NCBI GenBank assembly: GCA_946902985.2
Contig: OX336389.2
Span: 339,610,444-339,674,443 of the forward strand
Source of the DNA: Meconema thalassinum
Lineage: Eukaryota; Arthropoda; Insecta; Orthoptera; Tettigoniidae
Length of the DNA: 64,000 nt
Direction of reading: 5' to 3'
Both the position numbers and the translations under genes were made by a program. Below, in pieces: positions 33,207-45,600 of this stretch (its first letter is position 1; each line of letters opens with the position of its first letter). Below the pieces are notes generated by a model that was not told where the DNA came from, did not search any database, and saw only the letters and a program-made list of their open reading frames with translations.

Positions 33207-33868
33207 CTAGTTGATACCCGTCAAAACATGACGGTCATTGGGAAAATATTTACTGAATGATTTTCTTATATTCATTTTTTGAATGATTACTTTTTGACAC
33301 TGTTGCGACTTTAAGGGCGTCGAAAGATTGACTTCGCAACATATAACTGGCCATGACTGAAACCTTGATGAGGCAAATAGAGACCTACACGTTCGAGAGT
33401 TTCCCCTTGAGCTTTATTTATTGTGATAAACTACGCCAAGCGAATTGGAAATTGGAAAATTGAAGTGTTTTATCGGAAGATGTTAAATCGAGTCGAAGGA
33501 TTAAATCTCTCTGCCCAATAAGTGATTTGCCTCCACATATACTTACTCTAAAAGTTTGAGCCATAGACCCACAACAATATTTCCCCCCTTTTTAATTCTC
33601 ATAAACAAAGATCTCGATAAGACGTGGCGGGATCCTCTATTTCTCTGGTGGAATAGAGCCATTGTGCGCAAGCGCGGGAGTGACAAATATTACATTTTTC
33701 TTTAATAATTTAAAAATATATCCTAACATGTATTTTCCATTTAAAGGCACTCGGCAAATCTGCATGCCAAGAGCTCTCGTTAGAATGCATTACGAAGTCA
33801 ATCGGTTAAGGCGTTTTCTCAATCTCGCGGTAACAAAAATCGCCTTAGTGCTTTAAATTTTATATAGA
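33207..33868 (-). mobile_element. Internally deleted autonomous Helitron
   Basis: On the minus strand the element starts TCTATATAAAATTTAAAGC at 33868, and ends with the hairpin CCGTCATGTTTTGACGGG, then ATCAA and CTAG at 33207-33210. The neighbours are A on the left and T on the right of the plus strand, the expected AT insertion site. The 662-bp body still contains part of a PIF1-type helicase gene. Confidence 0.85.
33240..33560 (-). pseudogene. Helitron PIF1-like helicase, C-terminal fragment
   Basis: Helitron Rep/Hel proteins join a rolling-circle nuclease to a PIF1-family helicase. Here the minus strand reads LDLTSSDKTLQFSNFQFAWR in one frame, then INKAQGETLERVGLYLP and FSHGQLYVA in the next, then QSFDALKVATV in the third. 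These correspond in order to the FxxxRxQFPxRxAFAMT stretch, helicase motif V (INKxQGQT), motif VI region (FSHGQLYVAxSR) and the RSFxDxKV end of Helitron helicases. Two frameshifts separate the blocks. The Rep nuclease and the N-terminal helicase motifs are deleted. The coding end lies just ahead of the element's 3' hairpin, as in intact Helitrons. Confidence 0.85.
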
Positions 33869-34020
33869 TGTTTGTGTCGGTGTTCTGTTAATTAATTAGT
33901 TAGTTAGTTAGTTTGTTTTGTTTTAAGGGGTGGGAAAGTGAGGTCTTATGCCCTTATTCAGTTGTCTGTGCTGGGTCACAATGTTTGTACTGTTCTGCAT
34001 GGCAGTTTTGAGTTTTCATA

Positions 34021-34050
34021 AATTGTTGTTGTTGTTGTTGTTGTTGTTGT
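34021..34050 (+). repeat. (GTT)n microsatellite
   Basis: About nine GTT triplets at the tail side of a SINE. Confidence 0.9.
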
Positions 34051-34305
34051 TTGTAGCATCGTGTTGTTGGGTGTATGTGTTGATATAATGTATTTATGTG
34101 ATGACTGTAGTAGTGTGTGTAACTGTATTAGGGACAGGGATGAGGTAGGAGCCCCGGGACTTGGAGTAAGGTACTACCCCTGCATTTGCCTGGGGAGAGT
34201 GCAAAAATCCCGGGGGAGAGCCACACTCAGGATAGCCGCTGTCAGTGCCGGGATTCGAACGTTCGGTCTCCGAACATGCTGAAGCTGCCGATTGCACGAG
34301 CATAA
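34051..34305 (-). mobile_element. tRNA-derived SINE
   Basis: The body GGTACTACCCCTGCATTTGC, CCACACTCAGGATAGCCGCT and the B-box complement GCCGGGATTCGAACGTTCGG mark a minus-strand copy. It shares the CACTCAGGATAGCCGCTGT variant with 62,445-62,695. Confidence 0.8.
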
Positions 34306-35440
34306 ATGGTAAGAGAAGGGTAGTGTTATTTCAGGGGGAGAACCAAAACTTGGCCTGGGACAATTGGCGTCAAAGCGCTGTGCGATGGAATGTCAAGATG
34401 ACAAAGATGGACGCGGATGATTAGGTGGCGCAAAATGTCATCTTCCCTTTTAATTACGCAGTGAAGGTTATTCAGAACACACAATACAGTTCGTTCTAAA
34501 GAAGGATAAGCGGACAAGGTCAACAATACACACTCTGTAAGGATTGTTTCACAGTCTGTCAGCCACTCACAGCTGCTATAGACCTACAAGTCAACGTCCA
34601 AATGCCATGTAAAACACTGGCTCGTTGACGTTCAAGCACTTAAACCCAGGTTTTGGTATATCTTTGAAACTTCCTTATTTGTTTATTTATGTACAGTATG
34701 TATTTATTTATTTCTCTTTCCTTCCTCTTTCTTTGCGTGGTAATGTCGAGAACCATGTGCTCAATATCACGCACGCACTACAACCCTCAGCAGCTGAACG
34801 GGTGGAGTTGCCTGGAGTAGGCCGTATACACGACGAGAACTCGGTTTCCAAACGCACTTGCATTTCACAAGTTTTTAAATTCGCATATCTTAATATTCCT
34901 TCAAAATCACCTTGATGTTATATTGATACATTCTTCACCAAATCAACTCATGACATCACAAAGAATAGGTGAAACGTTTGAATAAACAAAAATTATCGTG
35001 AACATCTACCACCCACCAAAATACACGCTCCACTCCGGTCACCTTCGCATTGTTGTGTCAAACTTCAGCTTCCGCTGCTTCCACAAGACAAGATGGTGAT
35101 CGGAATGCTTATTTGGTGACCGACACCTGCTAGTTAGAAGAAGAACTCTGTATCCATGTTTTCTGACAGAGAGTTCACTTATTTCTCGCTTCAAACAAAG
35201 ATATTTTCAGATGCATAGATTCGCATTTATTTATGAAATGAGGTTGGAAGCAGTGGTTACATGTGTTACCTAAACTTCCTTAAGAAAAACTATTCATTTT
35301 CGAACCTTTGCACGTTGATAGATGCAAATAAAACGTATCAAAAGTTATCGAGATCAAGCACGAAAACGTGTTGTATTCCTTTCATTGATTATGTCTCATT
35401 TCGCACAAGTTTAACCCCCCACCCCCCTTCGGATAAAGCA
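34306..35440. other. No gene seen
   Basis: No coding frame or repeat recognised. Confidence 0.4.
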
Positions 35441-36025
35441 ATAACGAAAGAAACAATAAACAAAACCAAAAGCACAAATCAATAACAAACGCCAAAGCAG
35501 AAAAAGAACAAACACGAAACAATAAACGCAATGCAAAAACAAAAAATACAAACAAAAGCAAAATTAGAAGTAGAAACAAAAACACAAATCAAAAATCAAA
35601 CATCAAAAACAAAGCAGAAAGACACAATCACGAAATAATAATAATAATATTTGTTTAACGTCCCTTTTAACTACTGCGGCTTTTAGAGACACCGGGGTGC
35701 CGGAATTTTGCCCCGAAGGGGATCATTAACATGCCAGTAAATCTACTGACACGGCTCCCTCCCTGACTACGCCAGAATTTGATCCTGCAACCTTGGAAAC
35801 AGCAGGCAAGAACGTTACCGCTGAGCCACGCAGCCAGCCTACAAAACAATAAACACAATGCAAAAACAAACAAAAAACAACAAAAAAAACAGAAGGAAAA
35901 TTTAAAGTAAAAACAAAAAAACACACGAAGCAAAAAAGAACTAAAGCAAAAACACAACAAAAAATGAGACACAAAACCTAAAATAAACCCTATACTTAAA
36001 ACAAGAGAGATGAAGAACAAAAGAA
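35441..36025. repeat. CAAAA-rich duplicated tract split by a SINE
   Basis: A strand-biased A/C-rich tract has two similar parts: AATAAACGCAATGCAAAAAC (from 35520) and AATAAACACAATGCAAAAAC (from 35849). The SINE at 35641-35850 lies between. T is almost absent from the plus strand here. Confidence 0.75.
35641..35850 (-). mobile_element. Second SINE family, fullest copy
   Basis: TTTGTTTAACGTCCCTTTTA starts the tail after (AAT)n; TTTTGCCCCGAAGGGGATCA, CCAGTAAATCTACTGACACG and the B-box complement GAATTTGATCCTGCAACCTT follow; the head complement is CGCTGAGCCACGCAGCC. Confidence 0.8.
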
Positions 36026-36066
36026 AACATTAAAAAAAATTGTTGTGTCCTATAAAGAGTAGCCTA

Positions 36067-36606
36067 TACGGTGACCATATTTTTGACAGTCAAAATCGGG
36101 ACAGCCTTGTTGGGGGCAGGGGTTTGGTGGATACAGAGATTATAGTTTGACTTTAACATATAGATTTTTTTAAGTTATGGCCTTTTACAATTTTTTTTTT
36201 TTAGAATTTCCACAAAAATCGATCCACCAAAAATCCAATATAGATGGATAAATTAATACAAAGTTTATTTTAGTGTTTTTTTTTTTAATTTATTTATATG
36301 TATGCAAGTAGCCTACCTTACAAGTTTTGTGAGAAATAAAAAAGAAAACATTAGTAAGTTTCTTACTTTACAACTTATGATTACAATAACAAAAATAATA
36401 TTCTTACTGAGTCATTACAAGTGCCTGAAGTCTTTACGAACTAGGAAAGTGTCGTGGATATTTCTAAACAAAGCGTAATTTTCGTTTAATTATGCATATT
36501 TTTCAGAGATTTCTCTCTTTTTCAAACTTAAAAAAATCGAGACACTTTTATTAATATTCGGGATTGCGGGATGTGCTCCTTTAAATCGGGACGTATCGTC
36601 ACTGTA
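36067..36606. mobile_element. DNA transposon relic, TACGGTGACCATA ends
   Basis: TACGGTGACCATA at 36067 and TATCGTCACTGTA at 36594-36606 are 13-bp inverted ends with two mismatches. Both ends continue with ATCGGGAC. No ORF. A TA target is possible. Confidence 0.65.
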
Positions 36607-37467
36607 ACTATATGCCTAGTAAAAAGCTTATTAGTTCATCCCCCTCCAGAAGCAAATCCTAGTTACGCCACTGGTCCCATCACTTCTGTGGAATAATGCG
36701 GACAAAAACACACCCATTATGAAATAAATAAAATGCGCATTTTGTCACAAACATTAATTATACTGCAGTTGTGTGGCCAGGAAATCCATTAAGCGCTTTT
36801 TGTGCCGCTTGAATGAGTTTGTGTTGGAATACATTTTCCACCTCAAGACTGTAAGAATGTTTTGTACTTTTTTTACATACACTGGGTTTTCAACCTTGGG
36901 GCTTGGAGCTCTCCTATTCTCTGGCACTCGGGAAAGGGAAGGAGGAGTGAGACAACCAGAAGGAAGGGGGAGGGGGATGAGACAGCACGCCAAGCCAGAG
37001 TTGTGAACTAGTGTGACGTAGAACAAATTCGCCTGCCCAGAGCTTGTCTGTTGTGCTTTGAAATCATTTTCCCGTACATCGCGATCGTAATTAATAGAGT
37101 TTTATAGGCACAGGCACTGACGTGTAGAATCTCGTCTGGTGTTATTACCTAAAGCGGATGACAACCCGGACATCTACCGTATACTGAAAGTGTAGAAAGT
37201 ACACCTTTGGGATACTTACAAGTGTATTTAATTAAGAAATCATTGCGTTAAATACTAGAGTTATAACTAAAAACAAACAAGCAATTCTCCCGTAGTTTCA
37301 TAAACTGAGAGGTAGCAGATTATTTAAAACTCAGCGTCTATAGAAGTGAGTATGAAGTGGGCCTATAGTGTAGGCTTTAACTACCCCATCAAATGAAATT
37401 TAATTTAACATGCATCATAAGATGTGAAAAATCCTGTCACCCAAGACTTGTTCTATATTGTTATAGT
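36607..37467. other. No gene seen
   Basis: A purine-rich patch lies at 36925-36990. No protein is recognised. Confidence 0.4.
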
Positions 37468-37966
37468 TAAAGCCCTGCGCGGTTCGCGCAAAATTTTTTG
37501 CCATGCGGATAAGCCACGTATAATGTTTGGAGTAAATTTGCGGATAGTTTTTAGAATACAATCCGAACTTGTTGAATATCATAACTAAGACCCGGTTGTT
37601 TATGACAATCATATCATAGTTTTCCGTTATATTTCTTTCATGACAAATGTAAGATGATTTACGCTAATCTCATTCAAATTATGTCATGAAGCACAACTAA
37701 TACTCCGAACTGGAAAGGGTTGCAGTTCTGGCTGTACTGTATAACATTCATTTTAAACATAGCACATGACAGGACATACAAAGCCTGAGGGAACGACTTT
37801 TTCCTCAAATGTCTAAATATGTTGCTTTAGTAATTTATGCTTCATATAATTAAAAATATTATTGTAATGGCAGTAGATTCGGATAGCAAACGTGGGAATG
37901 CGGTAAAATGCCGTCTGGATGCGGGGCGGATGCAGATAAAGTTTTGTTTATCCGCACAGGGCTCTA
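37468..37966. mobile_element. TA-flanked DNA element, copy 1
   Basis: Ends are TAAAGCCCTGCGCGG at 37468 and CCGCACAGGGCTCTA at 37966, that is TA[A/G]AGCCCTG inverted ends. The 499-bp body matches the inverted copy at 47074-47883 (for example TTGTGCTTCATGACATAATT on the minus strand and CAATCCGAACTTGTTGAATA). No transposase. Confidence 0.85.
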
Positions 37967-38134
37967 GTTATATCACTTCCTCTTCTCACAGACGAACTGT
38001 CTTTGATAGGACGGGCTCAGGACTCACCGTCCGTCAGCATATTTTGACATGCGAAGGTGTAGATGTGACACCGGTACAAGTACAGTATGTACAGTGCATG
38101 TATGCCAATGACGGTCATTACTTCTTTCATTTTG

Positions 38135-38230
38135 CCAGCTGGCGTGGGTCAGCGGTAATGGGTTGCTCTTGAAATTGAACTCGAACTCTGCTCCGGGTTC
38201 GAATCCGGCCATGGGCATGGATCAATACTG
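38135..38230 (+). mobile_element. tRNA-like SINE head or tRNA pseudogene
   Basis: A-box-like TGGCGTGGGTCAGCGG and B-box CGGGTTCGAATCCGG are present, but the acceptor ends do not pair. More likely a SINE head than a tRNA gene. Confidence 0.5.
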
Positions 38231-38789
38231 TACGTGTTGTCCTTAATTTTATTGTAAGCTCTTTTAATTTCTATGATATAATATATGCATTACAATCGTC
38301 TTCACTCATCATACCACGACACATAATGCAACTGATAATGATTAAAGTTAACACTTATTTCTTAAAAGCGTTTCATTTTTTTATTTTTTTTAGACTTTGC
38401 GTGCTGGCTGATTGTTTATTTCTCTTATCTGCTGTTTAATGTTTATTTTTTTACATCCCGAGTGATCTTCCTTTCAGTATCTAATTCTAGTAGAACAATG
38501 CACTGGGTAAAAATTGCAAAATTACACGGGTTTTGGCCTAACAAGGTCCGACAGTTTAGCTAACCCCTGTCACCAGTCACCCGAACGCTACATTTTGTTA
38601 CCCTTACAATGCAAACTCGTCAACGACGTGTACGACGAGTTAGTGTTTTATAAGACTGTTGAGAATTTCATTGTGGTGGTATGTTGTGAGTCATCGTGTT
38701 TCCAGATGAGCGAGGCGTGGCGAGCTTGAGGAGTGACCTCATCTACCGTAATCGCTTGCGTGATCCTCAGGGCCCCGAGAGATGCACTT

Positions 38790-39110
38790 GATGATGATAA
38801 TGATAATAATAGTATGGGCTTTTTAAACGTTAGAACACTGGGGTACCTGAATTTTGTCCAGGAGAGGGGGGGGCTTTGTGTACTTTTATTTATTTTTTAG
38901 TCGTTTACCCTCCAGGTTGGTGGAACCCACGGACTCAGCGAGGGAACTCACCACTACCGCCTCTACGGGCAGTGTCCTAGAGCTGGGAACATCGAATCGG
39001 AAGGGATACAACTGGTGAGGTGGGATTGGCACCTCGCCCAGGCGGCCTCACCTGCAAAGCGAACAGGGGCCTCATGAGGGAAGGTAAGGAATGGTTAGGA
39101 TGGATAGGCA
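38790..39110 (-). mobile_element. SINE-like composite repeat
   Basis: The left part (TTTTAAACGTTAGAACACTG, GGGGTACCTGAATTTTGTCC) is a decayed tail of the second SINE family. From 38900, GGTTGGTGGAACCCACGGAC, CACTACCGCCTCTACGGGCA and GCCTCGCCCAGGCGGCCTCA resemble a separate insect repeat I have seen before. Confidence 0.5.
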
Positions 39111-39375
39111 AGGAAGAGGGAAGGAGGCGGCCGTGGCCTTGAAGAAGGTACCATCCCGGCATTTGCCCGAAGACGAAGTGGGAAACCATGGAAAACCACT
39201 TCGAGGATGGCTGAGGGGGAATCGAACCCCCTCTACTCATTTGGGCCACCCGAGGCTGAGTAGACCCTGTTCCAGTCCTCATACCACTTTCCAAATTTCG
39301 TGGCAGAGCCGGGAATCGAACCCAGGACCTCCGGGGCGGCAGCTAACCATGCTGACCGCTACGCTACGGAGGTGA
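39111..39375 (-). mobile_element. tRNA-derived SINE
   Basis: GGCGGCCGTGGCCTTGAAGA, GGTACCATCCCGGCATTTGC, GGAAAACCACTTCGAGGATG and the B-box complement GCCGGGAATCGAACCCAGGA mark the main family; the A-box complement CCGCTACGCTACGGAGG ends it on the right. Confidence 0.88.
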
Positions 39376-39399
39376 GGTACATATTATTACATAAGATAT

Positions 39400-39500
39400 T
39401 TCCTTTAGGTTAGGGTGTTAAAATACTTGTTTTCTCACCTAATGTAATTGGGCACAACTTGTGTTGACCGACTGAAAAACTTTCTGTCATAGAATTTGGC
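39400..39500. repeat. Half of the fold-back MITE
   Basis: TAATTGGGCACAACTTGTGT followed by TGACCGACTGAAAAAC matches one arm of the MITE at 63207-63397. Confidence 0.65.
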
Positions 39501-39779
39501 AACACTGGGAAATGGCCTTTAATCTTTACAGTCTACCACTCTTCCAATATTTTGTTCACCTCTTTTCAGGGCCACTAATAATGAGTCGTCCAAGTGTTGA
39601 GAAGTGTTTCAGTAGTTATCATTGTGATGTCCACCGTGTAGTATTCTCGTTTCATCGGGATCGGGGATAAGAAGCCATGAATGTCTATGGCGGATGATTT
39701 TTACGGTCGGATTCTTGACGCCAACATCATGAGAGGAGTTATTGGAAGGCACTGTATAATGATCATGTGGCCTCCTGAG

Positions 39780-39995
39780 AGGCCCATCGCAGGTCTTTCT
39801 AGTGAACGCCCGTGGGCGACCTGCGCGCCAATATGAGGATGAAATTATATTGAAGACGTCACATCCACCGAGTCACCGAAACACGGAAATTAACCCCAGG
39901 AGATTGAAATCCCTAATGGCCCGGCCGGGAATCGAACCCGGGACACTTCGGGTCAAAGCCTAGCGTGCTAAACAATTCGCCATTGGGCCGGACAA
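39780..39995 (-). mobile_element. tRNA-derived SINE, third family
   Basis: GCAGGTCTTTCTAGTGAACG, CCGTGGGCGACCTGCGCGCC, a GATGAGGATGAAAT-like stretch and the B-box complement GCCGGGAATCGAACCCGGGA; the A-box complement is TTCGCCATTGGGCC. This family differs from the others in its body. Confidence 0.85.
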
Positions 39996-40219
39996 TGGGA
40001 GGTGAAATCAATGAGATGAATGAAAATGGGCAAGGAGTTGGAAGGAAGCCTGGTATTTGTTTGGCGTTGGGAACCACAGAATGCCATTTCAAGGACGGCC
40101 GCCGCGACAATGGAGTTCGTGTACCGAGTCCGGAGATAGCTTGGCCTGCACCTTAGTGAGCGTAGCTACCACGATCAGCCAATTATCAATAGCAGGTAGC
40201 CCATAACTTGGTTCGTATT

Positions 40220-40605
40220 TATTTATTCATTCATTTATCTATCTGCCGCCTTCTGTGGTCTAGGATAGATACTGAGGGTTGAAGCGAGGTACACTCAGCT
40301 TTGAGAGGATAACTGAGAAGTGGTGTGATCGATTTCCTTCTCAGCCAACTTCAAAGTGACTTTCCGTGGTTTTCCACTTCTACTCCCGGCAAATAGCTGG
40401 ATATCACCATACTTATGGCCACGACCGCTACGCAAGTCTAGCCTCAGCTAGAAATGCACTATCTCTCTCTCTGTCTCTGCAACAGACTCCGCAATAATAT
40501 ATGCTATCAGATAGATTCAATATACTTCGAGTATACGGGGCTCATGGCCATGATATCCTTAAATGAAACACCAACCGACCAATTATTCATTTTCGCTCCA
40601 GTTTG
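40220..40605 (+). mobile_element. tRNA-derived SINE, decayed
   Basis: Body words GGTTTTCCACTTCTACTCCC, GGCAAATAGCTGGATATCAC, GGCCACGACCGCTACGCAAG and tail GGGGCTCATGGCCATGATAT mark a plus-strand copy of the main family; a (CT)n run lies at 40460-40475. Confidence 0.75.
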
Positions 40606-41574
40606 ATGATTCACAGTTGTACCAGAATCCTCCCACTAGAGAACCATGAAACTCGCGCGCCGAGTGTCGGCAAGTCGTCATGTTATTACAAGAGAAAGCG
40701 TAATTTTTCTATTAAGATGACCTGTTATGATATTGCTCATATTTTCTAATTGTAGTTCACACTGCATTACCTTGAAGCAATAAAAGCAAGTGTGGGAGAT
40801 GTAGTGTATCTTCCGTTCTTTGTAGTTAGTCGTTCTCCTGTTAACTTCTACTGGAGCAAATGTTGACTGAACAAACGTGGAGATAAATTGCACCATTATT
40901 CGACACCTATCTGCACTCTCCTGTACAGTTGTGGCTGATTAAGAGCATATAAGATGCGTACGATTAAATTAAGTTAGGCCTTGTCATCACTTCGATGGGA
41001 TTCCCCACTCTCCTGACTTGCACAAGACAGGAAGGAAGTGAACGTTCTGTGCCAACAACGGCCAAGAACTTTGCTCCCGTGGAGGGCTTTTCAGGGCGTG
41101 CAGAAATCTGCCAGGCTGGCGTACACTTCCAAGCGAAGCTCAAGGTGTTCAGGGTGGTCTGAGGGGGGTTAAATAATATTATATTCACGCGGCCGATGAC
41201 CAAAATATCCCAAGTCCATAAAATGAATTAACAACAACAATGTAGCCTACTGAAAGGTGTAATGTAGGTTTCTTACTGCTGTTGAACTGATCCTGTGTGT
41301 ACATCAAAAGCGCCTTACCGGTATTTGTTTTTGAATTACTCTTCCAATATATTTTTGTTCTACTATCGACAAAGTCGATAGTCACTGAAGATTTGAATGG
41401 TCAATTAAATTTTGCAACAACAGTTTTAGGAAGATAATACAGTATTACACAGCTCCTGTGGCTACATCTGCAATATAAAATTCTGATAGCTAAATTTCTG
41501 TGTTCAATACATTTTAAAAATGCATACTCGTATTATAGCAATATGTAGTTATCCTTGTTTTGTTGAAGAAGGTA
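40606..41574. other. No gene seen; SINE tail fragment at 41190-41235
   Basis: GCCGATGACCAAAATATCCC and AAGTCCATAAAATGAATTAA at 41190-41235 are a plus-strand SINE tail. The rest is unrecognised. Confidence 0.5.
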
Positions 41575-41849
41575 TCTATACTTCTATACTAATATAATAA
41601 AGCTGAAGAGTTTGTCAGTGTGTTTGTGTCTTTAAACGCGCCAATCTCTGGAACTACCAGTCCGATTCGAAAAATTCTTTTTTTATATGATAGGCAGATT
41701 CAAGAGGAATAGTTTGGGCTATGTAGTATTAGGCTACACCTCTCAGGTAACCTTAAATATTGATTTTTGTTCAGTAAGTCGGTAGAACAAGCGCTCCCGA
41801 ACTGCTCTATCCGCATGTGCTGGCGTTATGGTTAATGATATTAATGATA

Positions 41850-42611
41850 CGTACACCGTTTCACCGATCTGAACCAAAATGTATATACTTACCCTTTGGA
41901 ACCCTGTGAGTAACACTGTCTACGTGAAATTTATGACAGACCAGTCCATTCCCTGCATTTAGGCCCTTTGGCACAAATCTACACCTTCTCACCAATCTGA
42001 ACCAAAATGTGTATACTTACCCTTTGTAACCCTGCGAGTAACACTGTTTACTTAAAATTTCAGACAGACCACTCCATTCCCTGCATTTAGGCCCTTTGGC
42101 ACAAATCTACACCGTTTCACCGATCTGAACCAAAATTTGAATACTTACCCTTTGGAGCCTTGCGAGTAACACAGTCTGCATGCAATTTCGAACAGACCAC
42201 TCCATTCCCTGCATTTAGGCCCTTTGGCACAAATCTACACCGTTTCACCGATATGAACCAAAATGTGTATACTTGCCCTTTGGAACCCTGCGAGTAACAC
42301 TGCCAACATGAAAATTATGACAGACCACTCCATTCCCTGCATTTAGGCCTTTTGGCACAAATCTACACCTTTTCACCAATCTGAACCAAAATATGTATAC
42401 TTACCCTTTGGAACCCTGAGAGTAACACTGTCTGATTGAAATTTCGGACAGACCACTCCATTCCCTGCATTTTGGCCCTTTGGCACATATCTACACCGTT
42501 TCACCGATCTGAACCAAAATTTGTATACTTACCCTTTGGAACCCTGCGAGTAACATTGTCTGCATGAAATTTTGGACAGACCAATCCATTCCCTGTATTT
42601 AGGCCCTTTGG
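41850..42611 (+). repeat. Helitron minisatellite, about 130-bp unit, 6 copies
   Basis: TCCATTCCCTGCATTTAGGC recurs near 41945, 42071, 42202, 42330, 42461 and 42588. A further unit lies beyond the insertion at 45885-46000, so seven units belong to this Helitron. Confidence 0.9.
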
Positions 42612-42613
42612 TA

Positions 42614-45600
42614 CTGCGCCAGAATTTATTTAAGGCCATTACCAAAGAACCAATCTGGATATGAACCAAGACCCAGGAAAAATAAAAGAGTGGATGAAAA
42701 TCTTTTATTCATTAAAAGTCGAGAAATATGGGAAAATCTGTATGGAAATGAGTGAAATACTATACATCTTATGCAATTATGAAAGGCAAGAAAGAAGGAA
42801 TGATTTAAAGATGGATATATATTCTATTATATGAATGTGGGAGGTCTACATTGCGAGAGACATCACGCCACTTGAAGCGAGAGTTACGTCATGAAAGAGG
42901 GGAAGAGACGAAGGTCGAACTACGGACTGAAGTGAAGAGAGGTGGTAGAAGTTGCGTCACACCACGAGAGGGGAGGCAGAGACTGCAACTTGCCGAGCGC
43001 AGAGAACGGGACGAGAGAGTTCTTTCCAATTTGAGATTTCATCGAGTCAAGACCTCGAGAAGAAGCCAGTATTATTATAACAGTGCTACGTTTTATCAAA
43101 GTTGGAAGTGAAGAAGAGTGTAGTACGGCAAGACTGTAACTTGAGGAGCAAGCTACATTTATCACGCAGAATAGAACAGTATATAGCCGAGTATTACAGT
43201 GTTTAATACAAAGTTGTTTTTACATCGCTTATATAAATACATTTCGACAAGAAGATATTCACTATTACTACGTTTGAACGCATACTTGAACATTACATTA
43301 AAAATGCAAGTTACAAAGCAGCAACGGGGAAGTCTTAAATATATCATCAGTGAAATGAGAATTACCATGTGCTAAGCTAAAGCATAGGGAAGTGGAAACT
43401 ACAAAGATGTACAGTTGAACTCCAGATTTCACTATTATGGAAGGCGCAGCAGAACATCCACGTGATGCGCAAAATCACCGAACAAACCTCTACTTTTCTA
43501 CAAGAGTTCTAATACATCTTGAATACTCGCAAACGCTTGTATGAACGACAATTTTCAACCTGAGACGAGATGTCAATTCTGAAGAACCGAGATGTCAATT
43601 CTGAAGAAACGAGATGTCATTTCTGAAGAGATGGGGAGTCGAAGCCAGACGACTTGCAGTGAACGGGAGACGGGGTGCAGGCAGAGCGGACTGTTTCACG
43701 GCGAGGTCGTTCACCGAGGACGTCACCGACCTTGTTCCACTGGGGGAAGAGGCCAGCTGGTTCTGACACAAACCGGTCTTCATAGCTGTGGGCGATACGA
43801 TGAGCTCCGAGACACGTTTGGTTTGGCAGGCGAGACGAAGGTATTCTCCAGACCAGAGTCAACTCAAGGTAGAGAAGGATTGTTTTATATAATGTAGAAT
43901 TGTAGTTATGTTCTGTGATTATCCAATTGACCAACCGTATAATTTTGTTCGTATTATTTCAACAGTATAATTTTGTCAGTATAATTGAATTATGTAATTT
44001 TTTGAAGTAGTAATTTTTCGTATTTTTCTTAGGAGATTTTTTTTTTCTTGTTCTTGAAAATTTCAGTCACTTGGACGAAATTTTGCATAGCGCTGCTATT
44101 AACGATAAAGTCATTTCAGAGTCAAACCGTGTAGAATTTTTCATATTTGCGTTAGATTTAAACTAATTAAATCTGTTTCATCACAGCGATGGAATGTAGA
44201 ATGATTTATGTAAAGAAAGTAGGGTGAACTATTAAAAGAATGTAGAGTGAACTATTTAAAAGGAGTAGAACGTTGAACGAACTAAAGAAGGAGCATAATT
44301 GTAAATGAAGTAAAGGAAGTTTATTGAAGCAAATTTAAGTACCGCATATTTAAGAAGTTATGTCACGAAGAGTAAAGAATATTTCGACAACTCATGATGT
44401 TGATTCGAGTGTCAGAAATTTATTTTCAACTAATTATGAAGGAAAGTATTACGAGAACGCTTATACACATATGTCTAATGAAATTTAGAGCATTAAAACG
44501 CATAGATGAATTTGTTAAACAAATATATTCATGGAAGGAAGTCAAACTTATATCATTTGTTAAAAATATGAATTCTTACTGATATTTCTTTAAAGGTTGT
44601 AATTGAATGTAAAACTGAATTTGAACACGTGAAAAAGAAAGTTAACAAAGTTAAATCACAGGGTGATCAGAAAGTGAAAGTACAGAAATTTATTGCAGAA
44701 GTGGAATTGTAAGCACGAGGTGAAGTTGTATCAGGATAGAGAAGAGTGTTAAAGTTAGGAAGAAAGTGTATTGAAATGGAAGTTTATAGTTGAAATACCG
44801 TACAAAGTAAGGAGATATAGACGTAAATGAGTTACGTATTTTTACGAGAGGAGGCTGAGGAGTCTCAAGTTTTTCTAGTATTGATCGAAGTTATTTGAGT
44901 GTATTAAAGGAAGATTCTGTACAGGGTGTTTAAGAGAGGAGGTAATTGTTGTATAATTTTGAAAGAGGAGTGTGAGAATGAGGGTTAATGCCATGCACTT
45001 CTAGTATTCACGTTTATCAGAGAATTATTAACACAGTAAAGAATTTCAGAAATATTTCAGTATTTTATAATGAATAGATAAAAGATAAAAGGAACAGTGC
45101 TTAGCTTAAATGTTTGTCACTTATGTTCAATTGATTAAGACGAGTATTTATTACTTTCAACACGATAGTTGCGGTGTATGTTTGTTATTTGATTGTTAAG
45201 GAAGTTGAGTAGATAAAAGACTCATTGAAAGATAGACAATTTAATCTTTTCGACACAATAGAGTGTATAATTTGTGCGAACCATAAATGAATGTATATAT
45301 GCACATAGTTAATGAATGATTTTGCTTAGACATGGAACTACGGTTCAGAGTTGAAGCGGATTTGTATAAAGTAGGGTAATGCTTAGTATCACACCGTTTC
45401 ACATTTCTTATTACATCAGTGCCACGTGAAAGTTTATTTTTGGAGTTCATTTTTGTGAGAGTGTCAAGGGGACACCATATTCAGGCAGGAAGCCAGTTTT
45501 ATTGTACTTGTTTCAGCACAATAAACGGCTGGCGCTTTTTAGCGACTCAGTCAACTTTTATCTTAACTGACACCGTTTTCATTGTCGTCATCGTCGAAAA

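Noticed and set aside
38135..38230. Functional tRNA gene
   Set aside because: A and B boxes are present but the acceptor stem and anticodon arm do not pair properly; it looks like a SINE head.
43592..43897. 101-codon frame as a transposase
   Set aside because: No catalytic acidic triad or DNA-binding motif; kept only as an unassigned frame in the TA-flanked element.
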